Source: Xestospongia bergquistia
Lineage: Eukaryota > Porifera > Demospongiae > Haplosclerida > Petrosiidae
Length of the DNA: 64,000 bases
Direction: 5' to 3'
NCBI GenBank assembly: GCA_963965975.1
Contig: OZ014418.1
Span: 2,554,775 to 2,618,774 of the forward strand
Position 1 is the stretch's first letter. Each line of letters opens with the position of its first letter. Under the pieces are notes generated by a model, which saw only the letters and a list, made by a program, of their open reading frames with translations, did no database searches and was not told the DNA's origin. Positions 36,629-50,635 of this stretch are shown here, in pieces. A program made the position numbers and the translations under genes.

Positions 36629-39228
36629 CTAACTTAAATCATTTGTAATCTCAGAAGGCTTCCTTGAGAGACTTTGTAATGACTTTACTGCTATCTCTTT
36701 TACTGACCTCCACTTCAAAACAAAATTAAGAATACCAAGTGGAATTAGTCCTATAAGAGTATACGATACTGCACTCATATAAGGGTTGGAATATTGTTCA
36801 AACTCAGATCTGTTACATTTTCCAGGAACATGTCCTAATGCCTCACACTTGAAATAATCTGTTACTGCAGCAATAAATTTATCACTTTGAGCTGTAAAAA
36901 TAGCTGTGTGTACTAAAGTAAACACAGCAAAAAATATAAAAAAACATATTGCAATAAGTATTTTCCTATCAGCTACACTCAACTGTCTTCTATTTTTGGT
37001 AGAGTTCGATTTGAGTATAGATTTCTATAACAATAGTAATAATTGTTGAGTTTACTAAAAAATATGCTTACTGTGTGTAAAATCCAAAAGACAACAAAGA
37101 GAAGGGATATTCCAATACCTACAAGTACATCAATAATGACAGTAACAGAATAGAACCACATAGGTCCATTGCTTATACAAACATTTGAAGGAAAACGGTG
37201 TATTTTATAGTTATAATCTTCCACAGAAAGAGATACTATAACAGCTGGTAATGGTATAACTAAACCTGTAAATATAATGATAATTTTTAATTATAATTTT
37301 TGACATACTAAAAAATATAATTACAGCTAAAATGTATTTGTTCCTTCCTCTTTTTTCCATTCTATTGGCATGAAAGGGAAAAATAACTTTATAAAAAAAA
37401 ATGGTGACATGAAAAAACCACATTAATGTCATGCTGACAACTACATAATGAAAAACAGCTCCTATATAAAACAACTATAAATATATTTCTAATGTGAAAT
37501 AATATCAATAAACCTGATAGTGTACAAAATGGTGTTGGATCATTGAGAGTATCAATAAGACTTGTTGAACTGCAAAGTAAACTATTTCTGTCAATGGAAA
37601 TGATGATGTTCAAGAGTGCTATATCAAGAATAATACTTTTTTTATTTGTTATTATATAAGTTATAACATACCTATTATAGAACAGTCAATGATTACAAAT
37701 ATTAACAAGATAGATGGATATGAAAACCTAACAAAATATTTTATAATCACATTCAATCACATGTGAAACTCACATTGTTTTGTGATTTTTGACTGATATA
37801 CCCACAATCAGTATACAAAGTAACAAAGCAACACATGATGCTATTAATTCTGAGTATATCAAAAGTTGACTTCCATGATGAGTGTCTTGTTCAAATCTGT
37901 CACAACGAGGTAGACATGAATTGTTAATGTTAATAAAATCTTCTCTGCATGTTATATTTTGAAGAGTAGAATTGAGAGATGTATTTATAAAAGAACCATT
38001 TCCAGTGTCTATAATAAATTAGGAGTCAATTTTGTTATTTCCCTTTCACTTTAATGTTATTTTTGTCTTATCATTATTTGCTCAAGTTTTATTTTGTCCT
38101 ATAGTATAAACTTCATTAATTATTGTTTATTATAATTGAAATTATCATTAGGAGTTATTCTGTAGACTACATTGAAGTGTCATTAGCCGAATCTTAATTG
38201 CATGCTCATGAATTTACTTAAGGCTTATGGTTTAGGAAAACTTTATAGCCAATCAAAAAGGAGTGCTGGCTAATTACCCTAAATAAAAATTGTCAGTTGC
38301 CAGTCAAGGTGAAATATCAACTGCTTATAATTTATTTGTATATAATTTTGTTGATTTAAGATAAACACTCACAAGATAAAAGCTTTTGACAATTAGGCAA
38401 TCTGTCTCCATATCCATAATTAATAGCCAGATTCCATTGTAAAGCACATACACCAGTACTAATGTCAATACAGTCTTCTCTTGATGCTGTATATATGTCT
38501 CCATTAGAACAGTCATAAAGTGGGAAGTAGTATTGACAGAGAAATGGAATAACAAGTTGTTGACATTCTTTATAGTGCACTATTAACAATCATAATTGTC
38601 ACCATATTATATAATTGTATTAATTTAGTATAACCTAATAATGAATCCAACTTGAGTAAATCTTTTTCATATTGTGCCTGAGTTTCTTCTGATTTATTAT
38701 TATATATGACAAGCTCTCCATCCTCTACTGTACATAAATGCCATGAAGTGAGAACATCTCTACATATTGTACCAATATATAGATTATCACAGTCTATAGG
38801 TGTTATGTTTATACTAAGTCTACTCCAAGTTAGTGATAGAGTAGAACTGTTTTTATTGAAAAGATTCTGTCCATCAGTAATGTTGTTGCAGCTGCTGTTT
38901 GAATGTAAAATGTTGTTATAAGATGAACCCTGAAAGTCAATAAACAATTATATATTGCACATAATGGAATAATTAAATATACAAGTTAATTGTACATACT
39001 TACAGGAGAAGCAGCTAAAAAATTAGTATAATCCTGACAAAATAGTAAATACCAAAAGGTGATGTGCAAATCGTGTTAATATAACAATTTAGTTGTACTT
39101 ACAGAGATGTAGTAAAACACAATTGGTAAGGAGAAGATAGCCACTATAATAAATAGAACAATGACCAGAACTGTGATCTCAATAACATTCACACATAACG
39201 TTTTTCGAGTTTTGCAGTAGCAAGCCAT
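36629..39228 (-). CDS. FzL-7: Frizzled/Smoothened-like 7TM receptor, apparently intact
   Basis: Exons (approximate): E1 39228-39103 (MACYCKTRKTLCVNVIEI), E2 39033-39004, E3 38931-38637, E4 38579-38373, E5 38008-37775, E6 37729-37674, E7 37617-37513, E8 37462-37310, E9 37266-37073, E10 37024-36629. All are open with matching phases. E8 keeps 9 T in the run that is short in FzL-6, giving VTIFFYKVIFPFHANR. E3 carries an extra Cys (NSSCNNITDG) and a shortened DCDNLYIG segment. The exon 8-9 boundary codon gives Ser instead of Gly (SLVIPLPAVIV). The E10 tail ends EITNDLS. It is closest to FzL-6 and divergent in orientation from FzL-8, with 2.5 kb between the two start codons. Confidence 0.82.
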
Positions 39229-41709
39229 GTTTCTATCGACGTCTGGATTGTGCGGAAGTGAGGCAGTACACCAAAATCAACATCAGATTTATAGTGGGCG
39301 GATGTCACGAATTCGAGCTTATCTAATTATGAGTGATCACTTGTTTCCTGTGACTATTGAGCTGTTGATTCTGATAATTATGAAACCTACATCTGATAAA
39401 AATTATTTTTATTATTCTTTTGAATTCTCTAATTGATCTTATCATTATTAGAATTATTAATAAAATGTTATTTAAAATGTATTATTAAATTTGAAGTAGT
39501 AAAAAATGTAAGTGATGTATTGGAGAGATGGTCAGAGAGTGATACAGAAAGCAAGCTATTTAGATTCAAATGAAGACATTGATGAGATGTAGTACCAGTA
39601 GTGGTAAAATTATTGTTAAATCTGATGTTGATTTTGGTGTTGAAGAGCCACCTAGAAGTAGAGGAATAGTGAGAATAATACCAGCAAGAAGAGGTAGAGG
39701 AAGGACTGATTTTCAGCAAAACTCTTTTTATTTCTTTTATAACTCAATATGTGTTGTTACTTCAACTATGCAAAGTGGTACTATGCTATTGTAGGCTTCA
39801 TTATATTTTAAGAATGTGTATGTCATGATAACAACACAGGCATTCTGATGATTGTGTGTTAATTTGGAGATCAGGAAATTTCTTTGAATGGAGAAAACAT
39901 CTTCAAAATATCAGTGAATCCAAAGCTCTGGTTTTGGTAAGCAAAGTAAATAACGTGATATGTTCAAGAATTACTTAGTGTTAAATTAGAGGATTAATTA
40001 ATAGCATACGCACATCATTCACACTCACTTAGGCTCTTCCAATATGCAATAATGTCATTGTCCCTGAATTTGAGTAAAATATCATTAACATTGCTTTACA
40101 ATTCTTATTGTTAACCTTATTATCAAAATAGAAAACAACAAACCAAAAACAGATGCAAATATTTCTGACATAGTAATTAATTCAGTTTCTATAAGACTCC
40201 TTTGCCTAATTTGTCACAGCTAGAATGACACATCTTTTTAATTTGAACAAAACCCCCAAGGTTTAATAGCTAGACTGAATGCAGAAGTTCAATATATGTG
40301 CTTCATGAATTAAACAACTGTATAGTACTGGACAAATGGGACTCATGAGTGAAGTCTGCTATATACATGCATTTTCAAACTGTTCCTTGTATTGTCAGTT
40401 GTCATTGTGGCAAACTCTAGATCTTAATCCTAAATTGTATCTTCTTTATCAACTCCATCACTAATGTTATCAGCAGTTCAGATAGTTAATATTACGTTGT
40501 TAGATTAACAGAAAGAGAGGCAAAGCTAAACTTCATATATCACATATATAGGCTTAACTACAAAATTAAAGAAGACGAATGACAAACAATTTATAATTAT
40601 TATGCAAATTATTAAGCAATCATTACCAGGATTAATTTGTCTTCAGAAAATTGTCATCTGAAAGATCAAGTTCAGGAACATGTCAATTGAACTACTGCCT
40701 GATTACCTGTCTGTCAATAATGCATTGCATATTCTAGAAAACTATTAAATATTATTGATGCTGGCAGAGTATAAAGCCTCAATGCATTACTAGTACCTAA
40801 TAAAACAGACAAAATGAGAGCATATACATTCTACCTTAAAACATCATTAAATTGTTATAGTCATTTGTCTGATTACATATGCTGTTTTTTCTTAGTAAAA
40901 AAATCATTCCATTATCAGAATTATGACAAGCTATTTTAAACTGGACATTTATATAAAGCATATACAAAGATACAATTTACTGTATTTAATTAGGTATTAG
41001 TAAATAAAATGAAGAGTATGTGTAACTATTGATCCAGCAAAGTCTGACACAATTTATTTGCACGACACAATTTATTTTTGTAAGAGTAAGCCTAAATCCT
41101 AAGCCCATGGTGAATGGACTTTGTTGTGTTGCACAAGTAGTTACTATTTGTAGGTTTTGCTGTTAAAATAAATGTCATCTTAGTAATTATAGTTATGTCA
41201 TCTGTTTTTTCTATCTATATAAGTATATATTTGCTTCCTTTTTTACATTTATATTTATTATTTCATGAGCTTTTTCAAAATGTAGTGATTTAAATTGAAT
41301 TTAGTCAAGCCTAGGCAAAAAGATATGACTATATTCTTTTAATATCAGGGTTTCTTTCAGGTTTTTGCCCAAGGAAGGGCAAAATAAGATGGTATGGATT
41401 ATTGGGGGGGGGGCCCCCTGAAAAACTCTGAAATTATAATTAAATACACAGCTATAACTTGACATCATTCCCACCTTTCTTTTAGTGTCTACGTTAAATA
41501 TGATTCATTCAAGATAAGCCCTCCTTTTGCTTCGCGAGAGCAAAGATAAGGGTTTAACTTGATTGTCCTCAAACACAAATTCGACAGGTGGTCAATAATA
41601 TTCATTGACGTTAGGCGTGGTTCCCGAGTTTGATTGTGGATAATTCTCTGCGATAAAAGCACAACTTAAACAAGAATCAAACTGAGTGTTAATTTTAGAA
41701 CAATTGATT
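39229..41709. other. Divergent intergenic region between FzL-7 and FzL-8, with a coding-like remnant at 39590-39730
   Basis: 39290-39587 matches 33990-34283. At about 39590-39730, plus strand, an open stretch with SDVDFGVEEPPRSRG and RRGRGR looks coding, with acidic then Arg/Gly-rich composition, but it is short and has no recognised domain. It may be a transposase N-terminus remnant. 39740-41110 shows nothing I can support. 41110-41709 matches 34290-34790. A G10C5 run lies at 41404-41418. Confidence 0.45.
41592..41614. promoter_or_regulatory. Conserved palindrome plus TGACGTTAG upstream of FzL-8
   Basis: TCAATAATATTCATTGA leading into TTGACGTTAG, about 100-120 bp before the FzL-8 ATG. The paralogous copy is at 34659-34680. 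Conservation of this block in duplicated flanks suggests a promoter element, but the two copies are recent enough that shared descent alone could explain it. Confidence 0.3.
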
Positions 41710-44700
41710 ATGGAAGTTGAGGCGGGTGGTCAATTCTTCTCACGGGAAAGATTATTATTATGCTGTAGATCACGAAAGGCTGTCAATATAATAGAGATTA
41801 CCATTCTGATTATTGTTCTGTGCATTGTAGTGTCTCTGTTTTCTCTACCTATTGTATTCCATTTTGCTTTGGTAAGTTAACATGTTCATTCAGGAAAAGT
41901 TATTAAATATATGAATTGTTCAGTGATTATAAATTAAAGTGAATTTATTTGTTTGAGCAGCTTTGAGATATTGTTATTAAAATATGTAATTGTTTATTGT
42001 TAAGTTATATATATTTGCATGTAGTTATTATTGCTTACATTTGGTAAGCAAATAAGTAGTAGTCATTAAATATAATAATTTATGCTATTACCAAATAGTG
42101 ATGTGGTCTATTGCATTCTGAATATACTTACTAGTAATTGTACTACATCTCAGTATAAGATAACTCCATGGTGAATAAATTCAAACTCCTGTTTCTTTAT
42201 TATTGCTTCCAAATTGTATATATAATTTATGATTGTCTCTCTTATGTGGCATGCCCATACATTAACAGTAAATTAAGTATATTATACACATTTTGCCGAT
42301 GACAAAACTGTAATATTAAAATAAAAATCTATAATATACATATACATAATTAATAAAAAGTAAGGTGAGTAATTACATGTGTGTGTAGATAGTTATAACA
42401 GATAAGTTAAATTAATAATCTTGTCGCTAGTCATTGAGTTTATGTAAGGTTTATGTTGTGTTAATGATTTATGTTTGTGTGTATTGAGTATATAGCAACT
42501 ATGGGTATAGGAATTACTGCATGCATCACTGTTAAAATAGATTGCTTATTATAACTGATTCAAATTCACTTATAGGTTGGATACATCCCATTAATACATT
42601 AAAAACATTTATTAAAAATATTTATAATGTACATTGTTTTTATTACTAATTCTAAGGAACTGCATAGTTTTTGTACTAAACAAATAATATCTCAATTAGG
42701 TCATATATATAGTATGTAACGAAGTATATACACAAAAGAAATGCTGATTATTGAGCATATCTTCACTGATCTGACAATTAGAAACTATCAGTATGTTTAG
42801 TAATGACAGCAAATACATGTTTACTCTTTGTAGCAAGTCATCCTGAGCTATTACATTCAATGTTAAAATGATGATTGGTTAGTTAAATCAACTATATCAT
42901 TTTACAGTGATATTCATGAAAAATAGTACAATAATTAAGCAATTATTAATTGGATATATTGGTCAGTTGATTACAAATGAAAACGTTTTATTCATGTTGG
43001 AATTATATTTACTTTTATCATCTCATAGACTACAAATAACAATATTGTGTTGAGAAGTAACAGTTCTAGCAATACAAACAGTACATCAAGTTGTATTTTT
43101 CTTCCTGTTGCCTGGAGTCGACTCAACACAACATCAGCAGGCTGTTATAACTATGACGTATATATTGGCACAATATGTAGGGACTTTCTTACAAAATGGG
43201 ATTTCTGTACTGTTGGAGATGGACATCTTTATGTCAATCAATCTGAACAAAGTCAGCTTCAAAAAGAAAAGAACTTAATCACAGTCAATACATTTTTAGG
43301 TTAGTGATACTAAAAGTGAAGGCAACAATTCACAACTATAATGTATACATTTGGGAAAACTTTTATCTCTAATTTATAAGAAGTGAAAGAAATAGCTAAT
43401 CTTTTATTTTGAGGTTATGTTTGTAGATAGATAAACCACAAATTTGTAATCAAGTTAGCTAATGTGAACCTGTTAACATCATGACACCTATGTTAGATAC
43501 AATAATCAAGAACAAGGTTATATGATATATGACACTATAGCCTATTTTTAAATATTGATTATCTACATGCATGGTTGTGTTTTCATTGACATACTTTCAC
43601 TTTTATAGTGTACCAAAAAGATTGCCAAAAAATTGCACTTCCATTTCTCTGTCAATATTACTTCCCACTTTATGACTGTCCTAATGGAGACATATATACA
43701 GCATCAAGAGAAGACTGTATTGACATTAGTACTGGTGTATGTGCTTCATTGTGGAATTTAGCTATTAATTATGGGTATGGGGACAAATTACCAGATTGTC
43801 AGGACTTGCCATCTGGTATATATGAGAATAATCCAATATAACCTGTTTCATTTTATTCTCTATAGCTCAAAATTATAAGTACACACAAAATCAAAAAACT
43901 CAAAATATGTCTAACTTCACCAAAACTTGTCGTGAGGACTTTATTGAAATTAACATGACATGTCAACCTAGATGTGACAAATTTGAGCAAAGTAGTCATG
44001 TAGGAACTCAACTTCTGATCATATCAGAAATATTTGCATGTTTTTTTGGTTTGTTGGTTTGTGTACTGATAATTGGACTATCAATTAAAGATTATAAAAC
44101 AATGTTAGTGATATTTTACTCCATTACTGTGATAATGATGTTATATTTATTATATAAAGGTTGACATATCCATCCATTCTTGTAGTATTTGTCACAATTG
44201 ACATTAGTATCATTGGTAAGTTAAACAGAAGAAATTATGTATTTTAAACTCTATTTATTACCTTTATATAGCTATATTGTTACTAATTGTGATAATTGGA
44301 AGGAATTCTTTACTTTGCAGCTCAGTAAGTCTTCTTGACAGTCTAAATACTCCAACAACATTTTGTACACTATCTGGTAATTTATCTTTACAATTACATA
44401 CTAGTGACTATTGCTATATTTATAGGTACTTTATTTCATTACTGTACATTAAACATGATGTTTTGGTGGTTTTTTTATGTGGGAATCCTGTTCTTTAAAG
44501 TGACATTTCCTTTCAAAGCAAATCGCATAGAAAAACGTGGAATGATGAAATATGTGTTTGCTATAATGACAATTCTAGGTAAATAGATGTTAAGGTACAG
44601 ATGATAATGTATTATTTAATCAATAGCTCTGATCATGCCATTACCTCCTGTTATTGTGTCACTTATTGTTGAAACATACAAGTATAATTTGAGTAGATTT

Positions 44701-45323
44701 CCACCAACTCTTTGTAAAAGTAGCTCTGATATGTGGTTTTATACTGCTGTTATTATTGATGTTATATTAGCTATTGGAGTGTGTTTATTGATAGTAGTTT
44801 TCTGGACAATTCACAGGGTAAGCTTACAAAGTAAACTTATTACCATTAGCAATGTTTAATCTAGTACTCCCTCTACACAAGTAAGAAGGATGATCGCAAG
44901 ACTCGTTTAAGTACAGGAGAAAAGAAAATCATTTTAGTATTTTGTACAATAGTTGTTTTTGGTGTCTTCACTTTAGTCAATGTCAGCTACAACACAGCAA
45001 ATACAGACAAGCTAGTTATTGCATTAGCAAATTATTTTAAATGTGAAGCTTTAGGTTATGTTAGTGGAAAATGTAACAGAGCTGAGTTTGAACAGTACTA
45101 TAATCCTTATGTCACTGCTATTGCATATATTCTTTTGGGATTAGTACCTCTAACTGTATTGAACTTTGTGTTAAAATGGAAAGAAGTTCAACAATTTGTT
45201 AGAAAACTATTGCAAAAAATTAGAATTAGAAAAACGAGAAAATCTGTTAAAGCACCAGAAAATTCATTATCTGCTATGACCTCCACATTTGCTGATACTG
45301 TAAGTACTATTGCTGACAAGTAA
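41710..45323 (+). CDS. FzL-8: divergent Frizzled/Smoothened-like 7TM receptor on the opposite strand, intact
   Basis: Exons: 41710-41871, 43029-43299, 43609-43815, 43866-44103, 44160-44215, 44272-44376, 44426-44579, 44627-44817, 44865-45323 (about 613 residues). E1 starts MEVEAGGQFFSRERLLLCC. No equivalent of the tiny E2 was found; E1 and E3 are both phase 0, so the gene works without it. The second exon has Cys-rich ectodomain (TICRDFLTKWDFCTVGDG). The third is Frizzled-CRD-like (ALPFLCQYYFPLYDCPNGD, REDCIDISTGVC). The fourth has CQPRCDKFEQ and TM1. LTYPSILVVF opens TM2, FWWFFYVGILFF is TM3, TM5 ends IVVFWTIHR, and TM7 ends VLNFVLKWKEVQQFV with no KTxxxW. A basic tail (RIRKTRKSVK) and Ser/Thr-rich C-terminus are longer than in the others. 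Intron 1 is 1.16 kb. A second in-frame start at 41686 is possible. Confidence 0.85.
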
Positions 45324-47958
45324 TTACTCCAATTTGTTTCTGATAAGACTTTTATTTTATTTTGTTATGTATTTATTTTTAAGTACATTTCAAATGTTAA
45401 TATTTAATGTCAAGTTGCATTGTAAAATTATCCCCAGTAATATTGAAATGTATGCCATACTGAGACAAAACTTGAGATAGTAGCTAACTGTTTACATAGA
45501 TGCAAGTAATGTTTTACATGCTATCCTGCGTGGAAGAATATAATTCACTTTATTGGAGTTAACAAGGTGACAAAGAATCAATTATACTAATTATACAATC
45601 AGTAATTAACATGAATAGATTTTAATTTTTATAGTAATCCACCTATGTATGCCACAAACTGATTGGTTGAAATATCTTATTAAATTTAGCGTTAGACGTT
45701 ATTATAAATGTCTTCAATCAAGAATAATTGTATCAAAAATACATTTTGTGTTAGTTGTTAATTTATAAGCTAAGTTACAAGTAGCTGATCTTTGAATGTA
45801 TGCAACAGTTGCAAGAATTTTAATACTTAATAAGATATTAGAAATTACAAATATTATTGTCATTAGTAATAAATGGTACCATGCAGTTTGGGATCCAGTT
45901 TGAGTTAGATGCTTATCAATTAGCGAATGAAACAAAGACGTCACATACAAGACAGCAAAATGTTTAAATTATGGCTTAGTATCAACCCTAAAAGCTCTTA
46001 TGAAGAGGATAAATAAGTACATGGAGATATCGAGATAATTTTTTAGCTCTGTGAGTGTTCAGTGTTGATATGTAATTTAACACTACATTTTACATAATAA
46101 TACAATTACTATACTTTAGTGCCATATTGTTTTTGCATTATCACAGTCTCCAATCTATCCTGTGTAAGTCTTCCAGCTCTTATTTAGTGAGATAAGCATC
46201 AGTGTGAAGCAAGCAATGCTTGATAAAATGGAGACATTAGATAGCTCATCATGCAGATGAGAAAAACTTAATTCATTTGTCTGCTATCCATACAGCAATA
46301 TCTTCAAACCGGAGGAGTTGGAATTACAACTACAATGCTGTCTGAGTTTGAGGAAGCAGAGTGAAGTATTATGATCTATACAACATTTTAGCATGTTTTG
46401 CTTCTACTGTGTCGATAATTGAAATATAAAAATTAATCAGTAAGTAAAATTAGACATAATAATAGAGTAAATTTGTTTTACTTTTGTTAGATATATTTAT
46501 AGATTTTAATATAAGTAGAATATATAGTTTAATTTGAATTTTATTGTTATTATTCAAATAATTGAAGAGATGCTATCATTTATTATTATGTCAATATTAC
46601 TCATTACTGACAATCCAAAATGAATGGTTAATAGGCTCAAAGTATCAAGACTACATTCTGTACATACATGATTATGTATTGAAGTAGAGCTCAGTTAAAA
46701 GCTAATAGCAAGAAGTAATAACTATCTTTTGAGTTCAAATATGACATTAAATCTTAAGCTAGCTCCCATCAATCAGTGTTTTGTTAAATTACCTTAAAGT
46801 GTTGAATCAAATGTTTCTTATTGGAGGATAAAAGATGAATATATAATACAATACAACTGACATTATTTACAATTGGTGTGGCCCACAAAGCTTTAAAATT
46901 CCTAAATTGATTACTTTGTCTAATTTTTCACCTTCATTGAGTAGGGGACTGAATGGATGTCCTCTTGAAGAACTGCACCAAAATTTCACTTTTGTTTTGA
47001 ATCTTTCTATGTTTTGAAACATATTCCTGTGTCAAGAAAACATTATATGCAATGTGTTTTCTTCTACATGATTAACACTTTCCAGTCAATCCTTAGCCAT
47101 TAATATCCAAACAAGTCAGGTCATTCTCTCTCCACAATAAGGATGGGTAATGAATTGAGAGTGGTATTTAGCCTTGACTTTAGCATTGCATGCCGATCAG
47201 TCAAACTTGCTCTCCTTAGAACATTTTGAATATAATACGAGTTGTCTTAACACTGCATGAAATAATATATTTACTTTGTGTGATTTTTGATCACAATTGT
47301 CTCATTGTGAGCTCTAATATATGATACAGTTTTGATAGTATCACATATGTATAACATGTGTACATACAACATATGAGACATTTGTATAAACTAATCACAT
47401 ATATATCATATATGTATAAAATATATGATACAACTGTGATGCATTTCATTGTTTATCAAATAATCCATTTGCTTTTACAACAGGTATGATCATATGATTG
47501 GAAGTATAATGGCTAATTATAAACATACTGTCTGACATATAATATTAATAGGAGACAGTATATTGATGATGGAACAAGTTATCACTACACTCAACAGTAT
47601 AAATTAGTCATTCAAAACATAACTATATATAATATACTATAAAATTAAAATAACATGATGACTTTATTACATTACACATACATCAGTACATGTTTTAACA
47701 GAAATTACAGTGGGATGTTCATCAATACCACTTTTATAGCAGTATTAATAAAGTAGCTACATTGGAAAACATGTTAAATCAAAAGTCAACAATGAAATAA
47801 TAGCAATACTTTGGAAAATATCTATTTTAATCATTCATTCAGAAATATAGACATTTAAAAAAATAAAATAAAATAATAATCATAATGAATTTATAATATT
47901 CTACATACATCAGTGAATTTTTAAACAGAAATTATACAGGAACGTTTATCAATGCCAC
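45324..47958. other. Intergenic; duplicated from 45809 onward at 53461
   Basis: Non-coding AT-rich spacer between the convergent FzL-8 (+) and FzL-9 (-). From 45809 it is paralogous to 53461-55595. A 78-codon open frame on minus (45714-45950) with a hydrophobic middle is half-retained in the duplicate, but I recognise no domain. Overlapping ATATGATACA-type inverted motifs occur at 47315-47445. Confidence 0.5.
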
Positions 47959-50635
47959 TCACACTTTATTGCCTGATGACAAACTTGAAACCTTTGTAAT
48001 CTTGGAAGATTTCCTTGAGAGATGATGAAGTGATTTCACTGCTACTGCTTTTACTGAACTCCACTTTAGTGCAAAATTGAGAATACCAAGTGGAACTAGT
48101 CCCATTAGAGCGTATGATAATGCAATCATATAGGCGTTTTCGTATTGTTCAAACTCTGATCTACTGCATTTTCCAGGAACATGTCCTAAAGCCTCACACT
48201 TGAAATAATTTTTCAGAGCAGTAATAAATTTGTCAGAATTCGCTATACCAGTGGCATTTGTAGCCAAAGTAAATACAGAAAAGACTATAACCAAACATAT
48301 TGCAATAATTATTTTCTTCTCAGCTGTACTTAGCTGTCTTTTATTTTTAATTGACTTTGAATGGAAAATAGATGCCTAAAACAATCATAATAATTGTAAA
48401 GTTTATTAAAATTGTATTTACCCTGTGAATGATCCAAAAGACAACAAACAGAAGATATATTCCAATACTTACAAGTACATCAATAATGACATTAACAGAA
48501 TAGAACCACATAACAGCATTGCTAGAACAAGTAAATGGAGGAAAGCGGTATATTTTATAGTTATAGTCTTCCACAGAAAGTGAAACTATAACAGCTGGTA
48601 ATGGTATAACTAGACCTGTGAAATTTATCATAATACATTACTTATACTTTTGGAATACCAAGAAATATCATCACAGCTAAAATGTATTTGTTTCGTCCTA
48701 TTTTTTCCATTCGATTGGCATGAAAAGGAAAGGAAACATTATAAAAAAATATGATGACATGAAAAAACCACCAGAGTATAAAGTTGATAATAACATAATG
48801 AAAAACAGCTCCTATATAAAACAGCTATAAATATTTCTGATATGAAATAGTATCATTAAACCTGAGAGTGTACAAAATGGTGTTGGATTATTGAGACTAT
48901 CAATAAGACTTGTTGAACTGCATAACAAACCATTTCTATCTATGGAAATAATGATGATCATGATTGCTATATAAAGTATTTAAAAAAATTGAGTTGCCAT
49001 TATATATGATCTTGGCAAACCTATTACTGAACAATCAATGACTTCAAATATTAACAAGATAGATGGATATGAAAACCTAACAAAAGATTTTATAATCATA
49101 TTCATGTACATGTGATAAACTCACATTGTTCTGTAATTTTTGATTGATATACCAATAATCAGTATACAAAGTAACAAAGCAACACATGATGATATTAATT
49201 CTGAGTATATCAAAAGTTGACTTCTATCATGAGTGTCTTGTTCAAATCTGTCACATCGAGGGTGACATGTATTGTTGATGTTAATAAAATCTTCTCTACA
49301 TGTTATATTTTGAAGAGTAGAATTAAGAGATGTATTTATAAAAGAACCATTTCCAGTATCTGTAAATGTAACATATTGCAACATTGATATAATCCAACCA
49401 ATTATGTTTTAACTAATATGCAAGGTTACTACATGTAATACATGTAAAGTTGTCATAGATTAACTACTCAATATAGACATGTAGTTAGTTGCTAGTATTA
49501 CCAAACAAGCCTTGATTATATAGAAATGATATAAACAAATTAATATCTATATATATTTTTATCTAAATTTACTTTGTGAACAAAGCATTTACACGACTGC
49601 CTGGCACATTTCACACTTCAAGTTGAACATGCATAATATTATAGAAATATAATTGCATTTCATGTTTTAGATTAAGAATACATTAATTTGTGAACATAAT
49701 TATACTCACAAGATAATAGCTTTTGACAATTAGGTAATCTGTTTCCATATCCAAAATTTATAGCCAGATTCCATTGTAAAGCACATATACCAGTACTAAT
49801 GTCAATACAGTATTCTCTTGATGCTGTATATATGTCTCCATTAGAACAGTCATAAAGTGGAAAGTAATATTGACAGAGAAAAGGAATAGCAACTTGTTGA
49901 CATTCTTTGTAGTACACTATAAACAATCATAATAGAAATCATACATAATTGTGTTAATTTAATATAACCTAATAATGAATCCAATTGGAGTAAATTCTTT
50001 TCATGCTGTGCCTGAGTATCCTCTGATTCATTACTGTATATGACAATGTCTCCATTCTCTACTGTACACAAATGCCATGCAGTGAGAACATCCCTACATA
50101 TTGTACCAATATATGGATTGTTATCACAGTCTGTAGGTGTTATGTTTATACTAAGTCTACTCCAAGTTATTGATAGAGTAGAACAATCATTTTTGAAAGG
50201 ATTTTGTCCATTAGTAATGTTGATATTGCTACTGTTAAATGGCAATCTGTTGTTATAGGTTGACCCCTAAAAAGGTCAAATAATTGTTATCTTCAGTTAT
50301 ATTACTTGTATATAAATATACTTATGTATAACATATAATATTGAAATATTCAAGTTGCATATACTTACAGGAGAAGCAGCAAAAATATTAGTGTAATCCT
50401 AAAAGGATTTGTCACAAAATTGAATATAATAAAAACATTAAAAATTCACTCATGTATAATGTATATGTACTTGTGTCTGAGTGTGTAGATCATGTAAATG
50501 ATAAAGCAATTTATAAAAGATAACACTTACAGAGATGTAGTAAAACACAATTGGTAAGGAGAAGAGAGTCACAGTAATACATAGAGCAATAACCAGAACA
50601 GTGATCTCAATTACAGTTTTGTAGCCACAGGCCAT
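47959..50635 (-). CDS. FzL-9: Frizzled/Smoothened-like 7TM receptor, apparently intact
   Basis: Exons (approximate): E1 50635-50531 (MACGYKTVIEITVLVIALC, shorter than in other members), E2 50400-50371 (DYTNIFAASP), E3 50269-49972, E4 49920-49712, E5 49359-49125, E6 49075-49020, E7 48966-48862, E8 48812-48660, E9 48616-48423, E10 48375-47959. All are open. Ectodomain: SINITPTDCDNNPYIGTICR in E3; E4 has SREYCIDISTG where others have SREDC. E8 reads FILWWFFHVIIFFYN. E10 is distinctive (TLATNATGIANSDKFITALK, FALKWSSVKAVAVKS) and defines a subfamily with FzL-11. No KTxxxW. Closest to FzL-11, which is its segmental-duplication partner. Confidence 0.82.

Larger units (their letters stand above)
35930..42720. 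repeat. Segmental duplication unit (FzL-7 + FzL-8 exon 1), partner 30050-35790
   Basis: The right-hand unit continues past 42720 into the full FzL-8 gene, so this is the more complete arrangement. It carries about 1.5 kb (39590-41110) that the left unit lacks. Confidence 0.7.

Noticed and set aside
45714..45950. 78-codon hydrophobic frame on minus, partly kept at 53461
   Set aside because: The duplicate is only half present and both copies are recent. There is no domain, splice context or independent conservation.
47200..47450. CRISPR-like or satellite array of ATATGATACA motifs
   Set aside because: The motifs are irregularly spaced, overlapping and low-complexity AT; no repeat-spacer regularity.
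50040..50258. Recurrent plus-strand open frames (also at 26933, 33186, 38706, 57443, 62234) that look conserved
   Set aside because: They are the antisense of receptor exon 3. Their apparent conservation follows from the duplicated coding strand.
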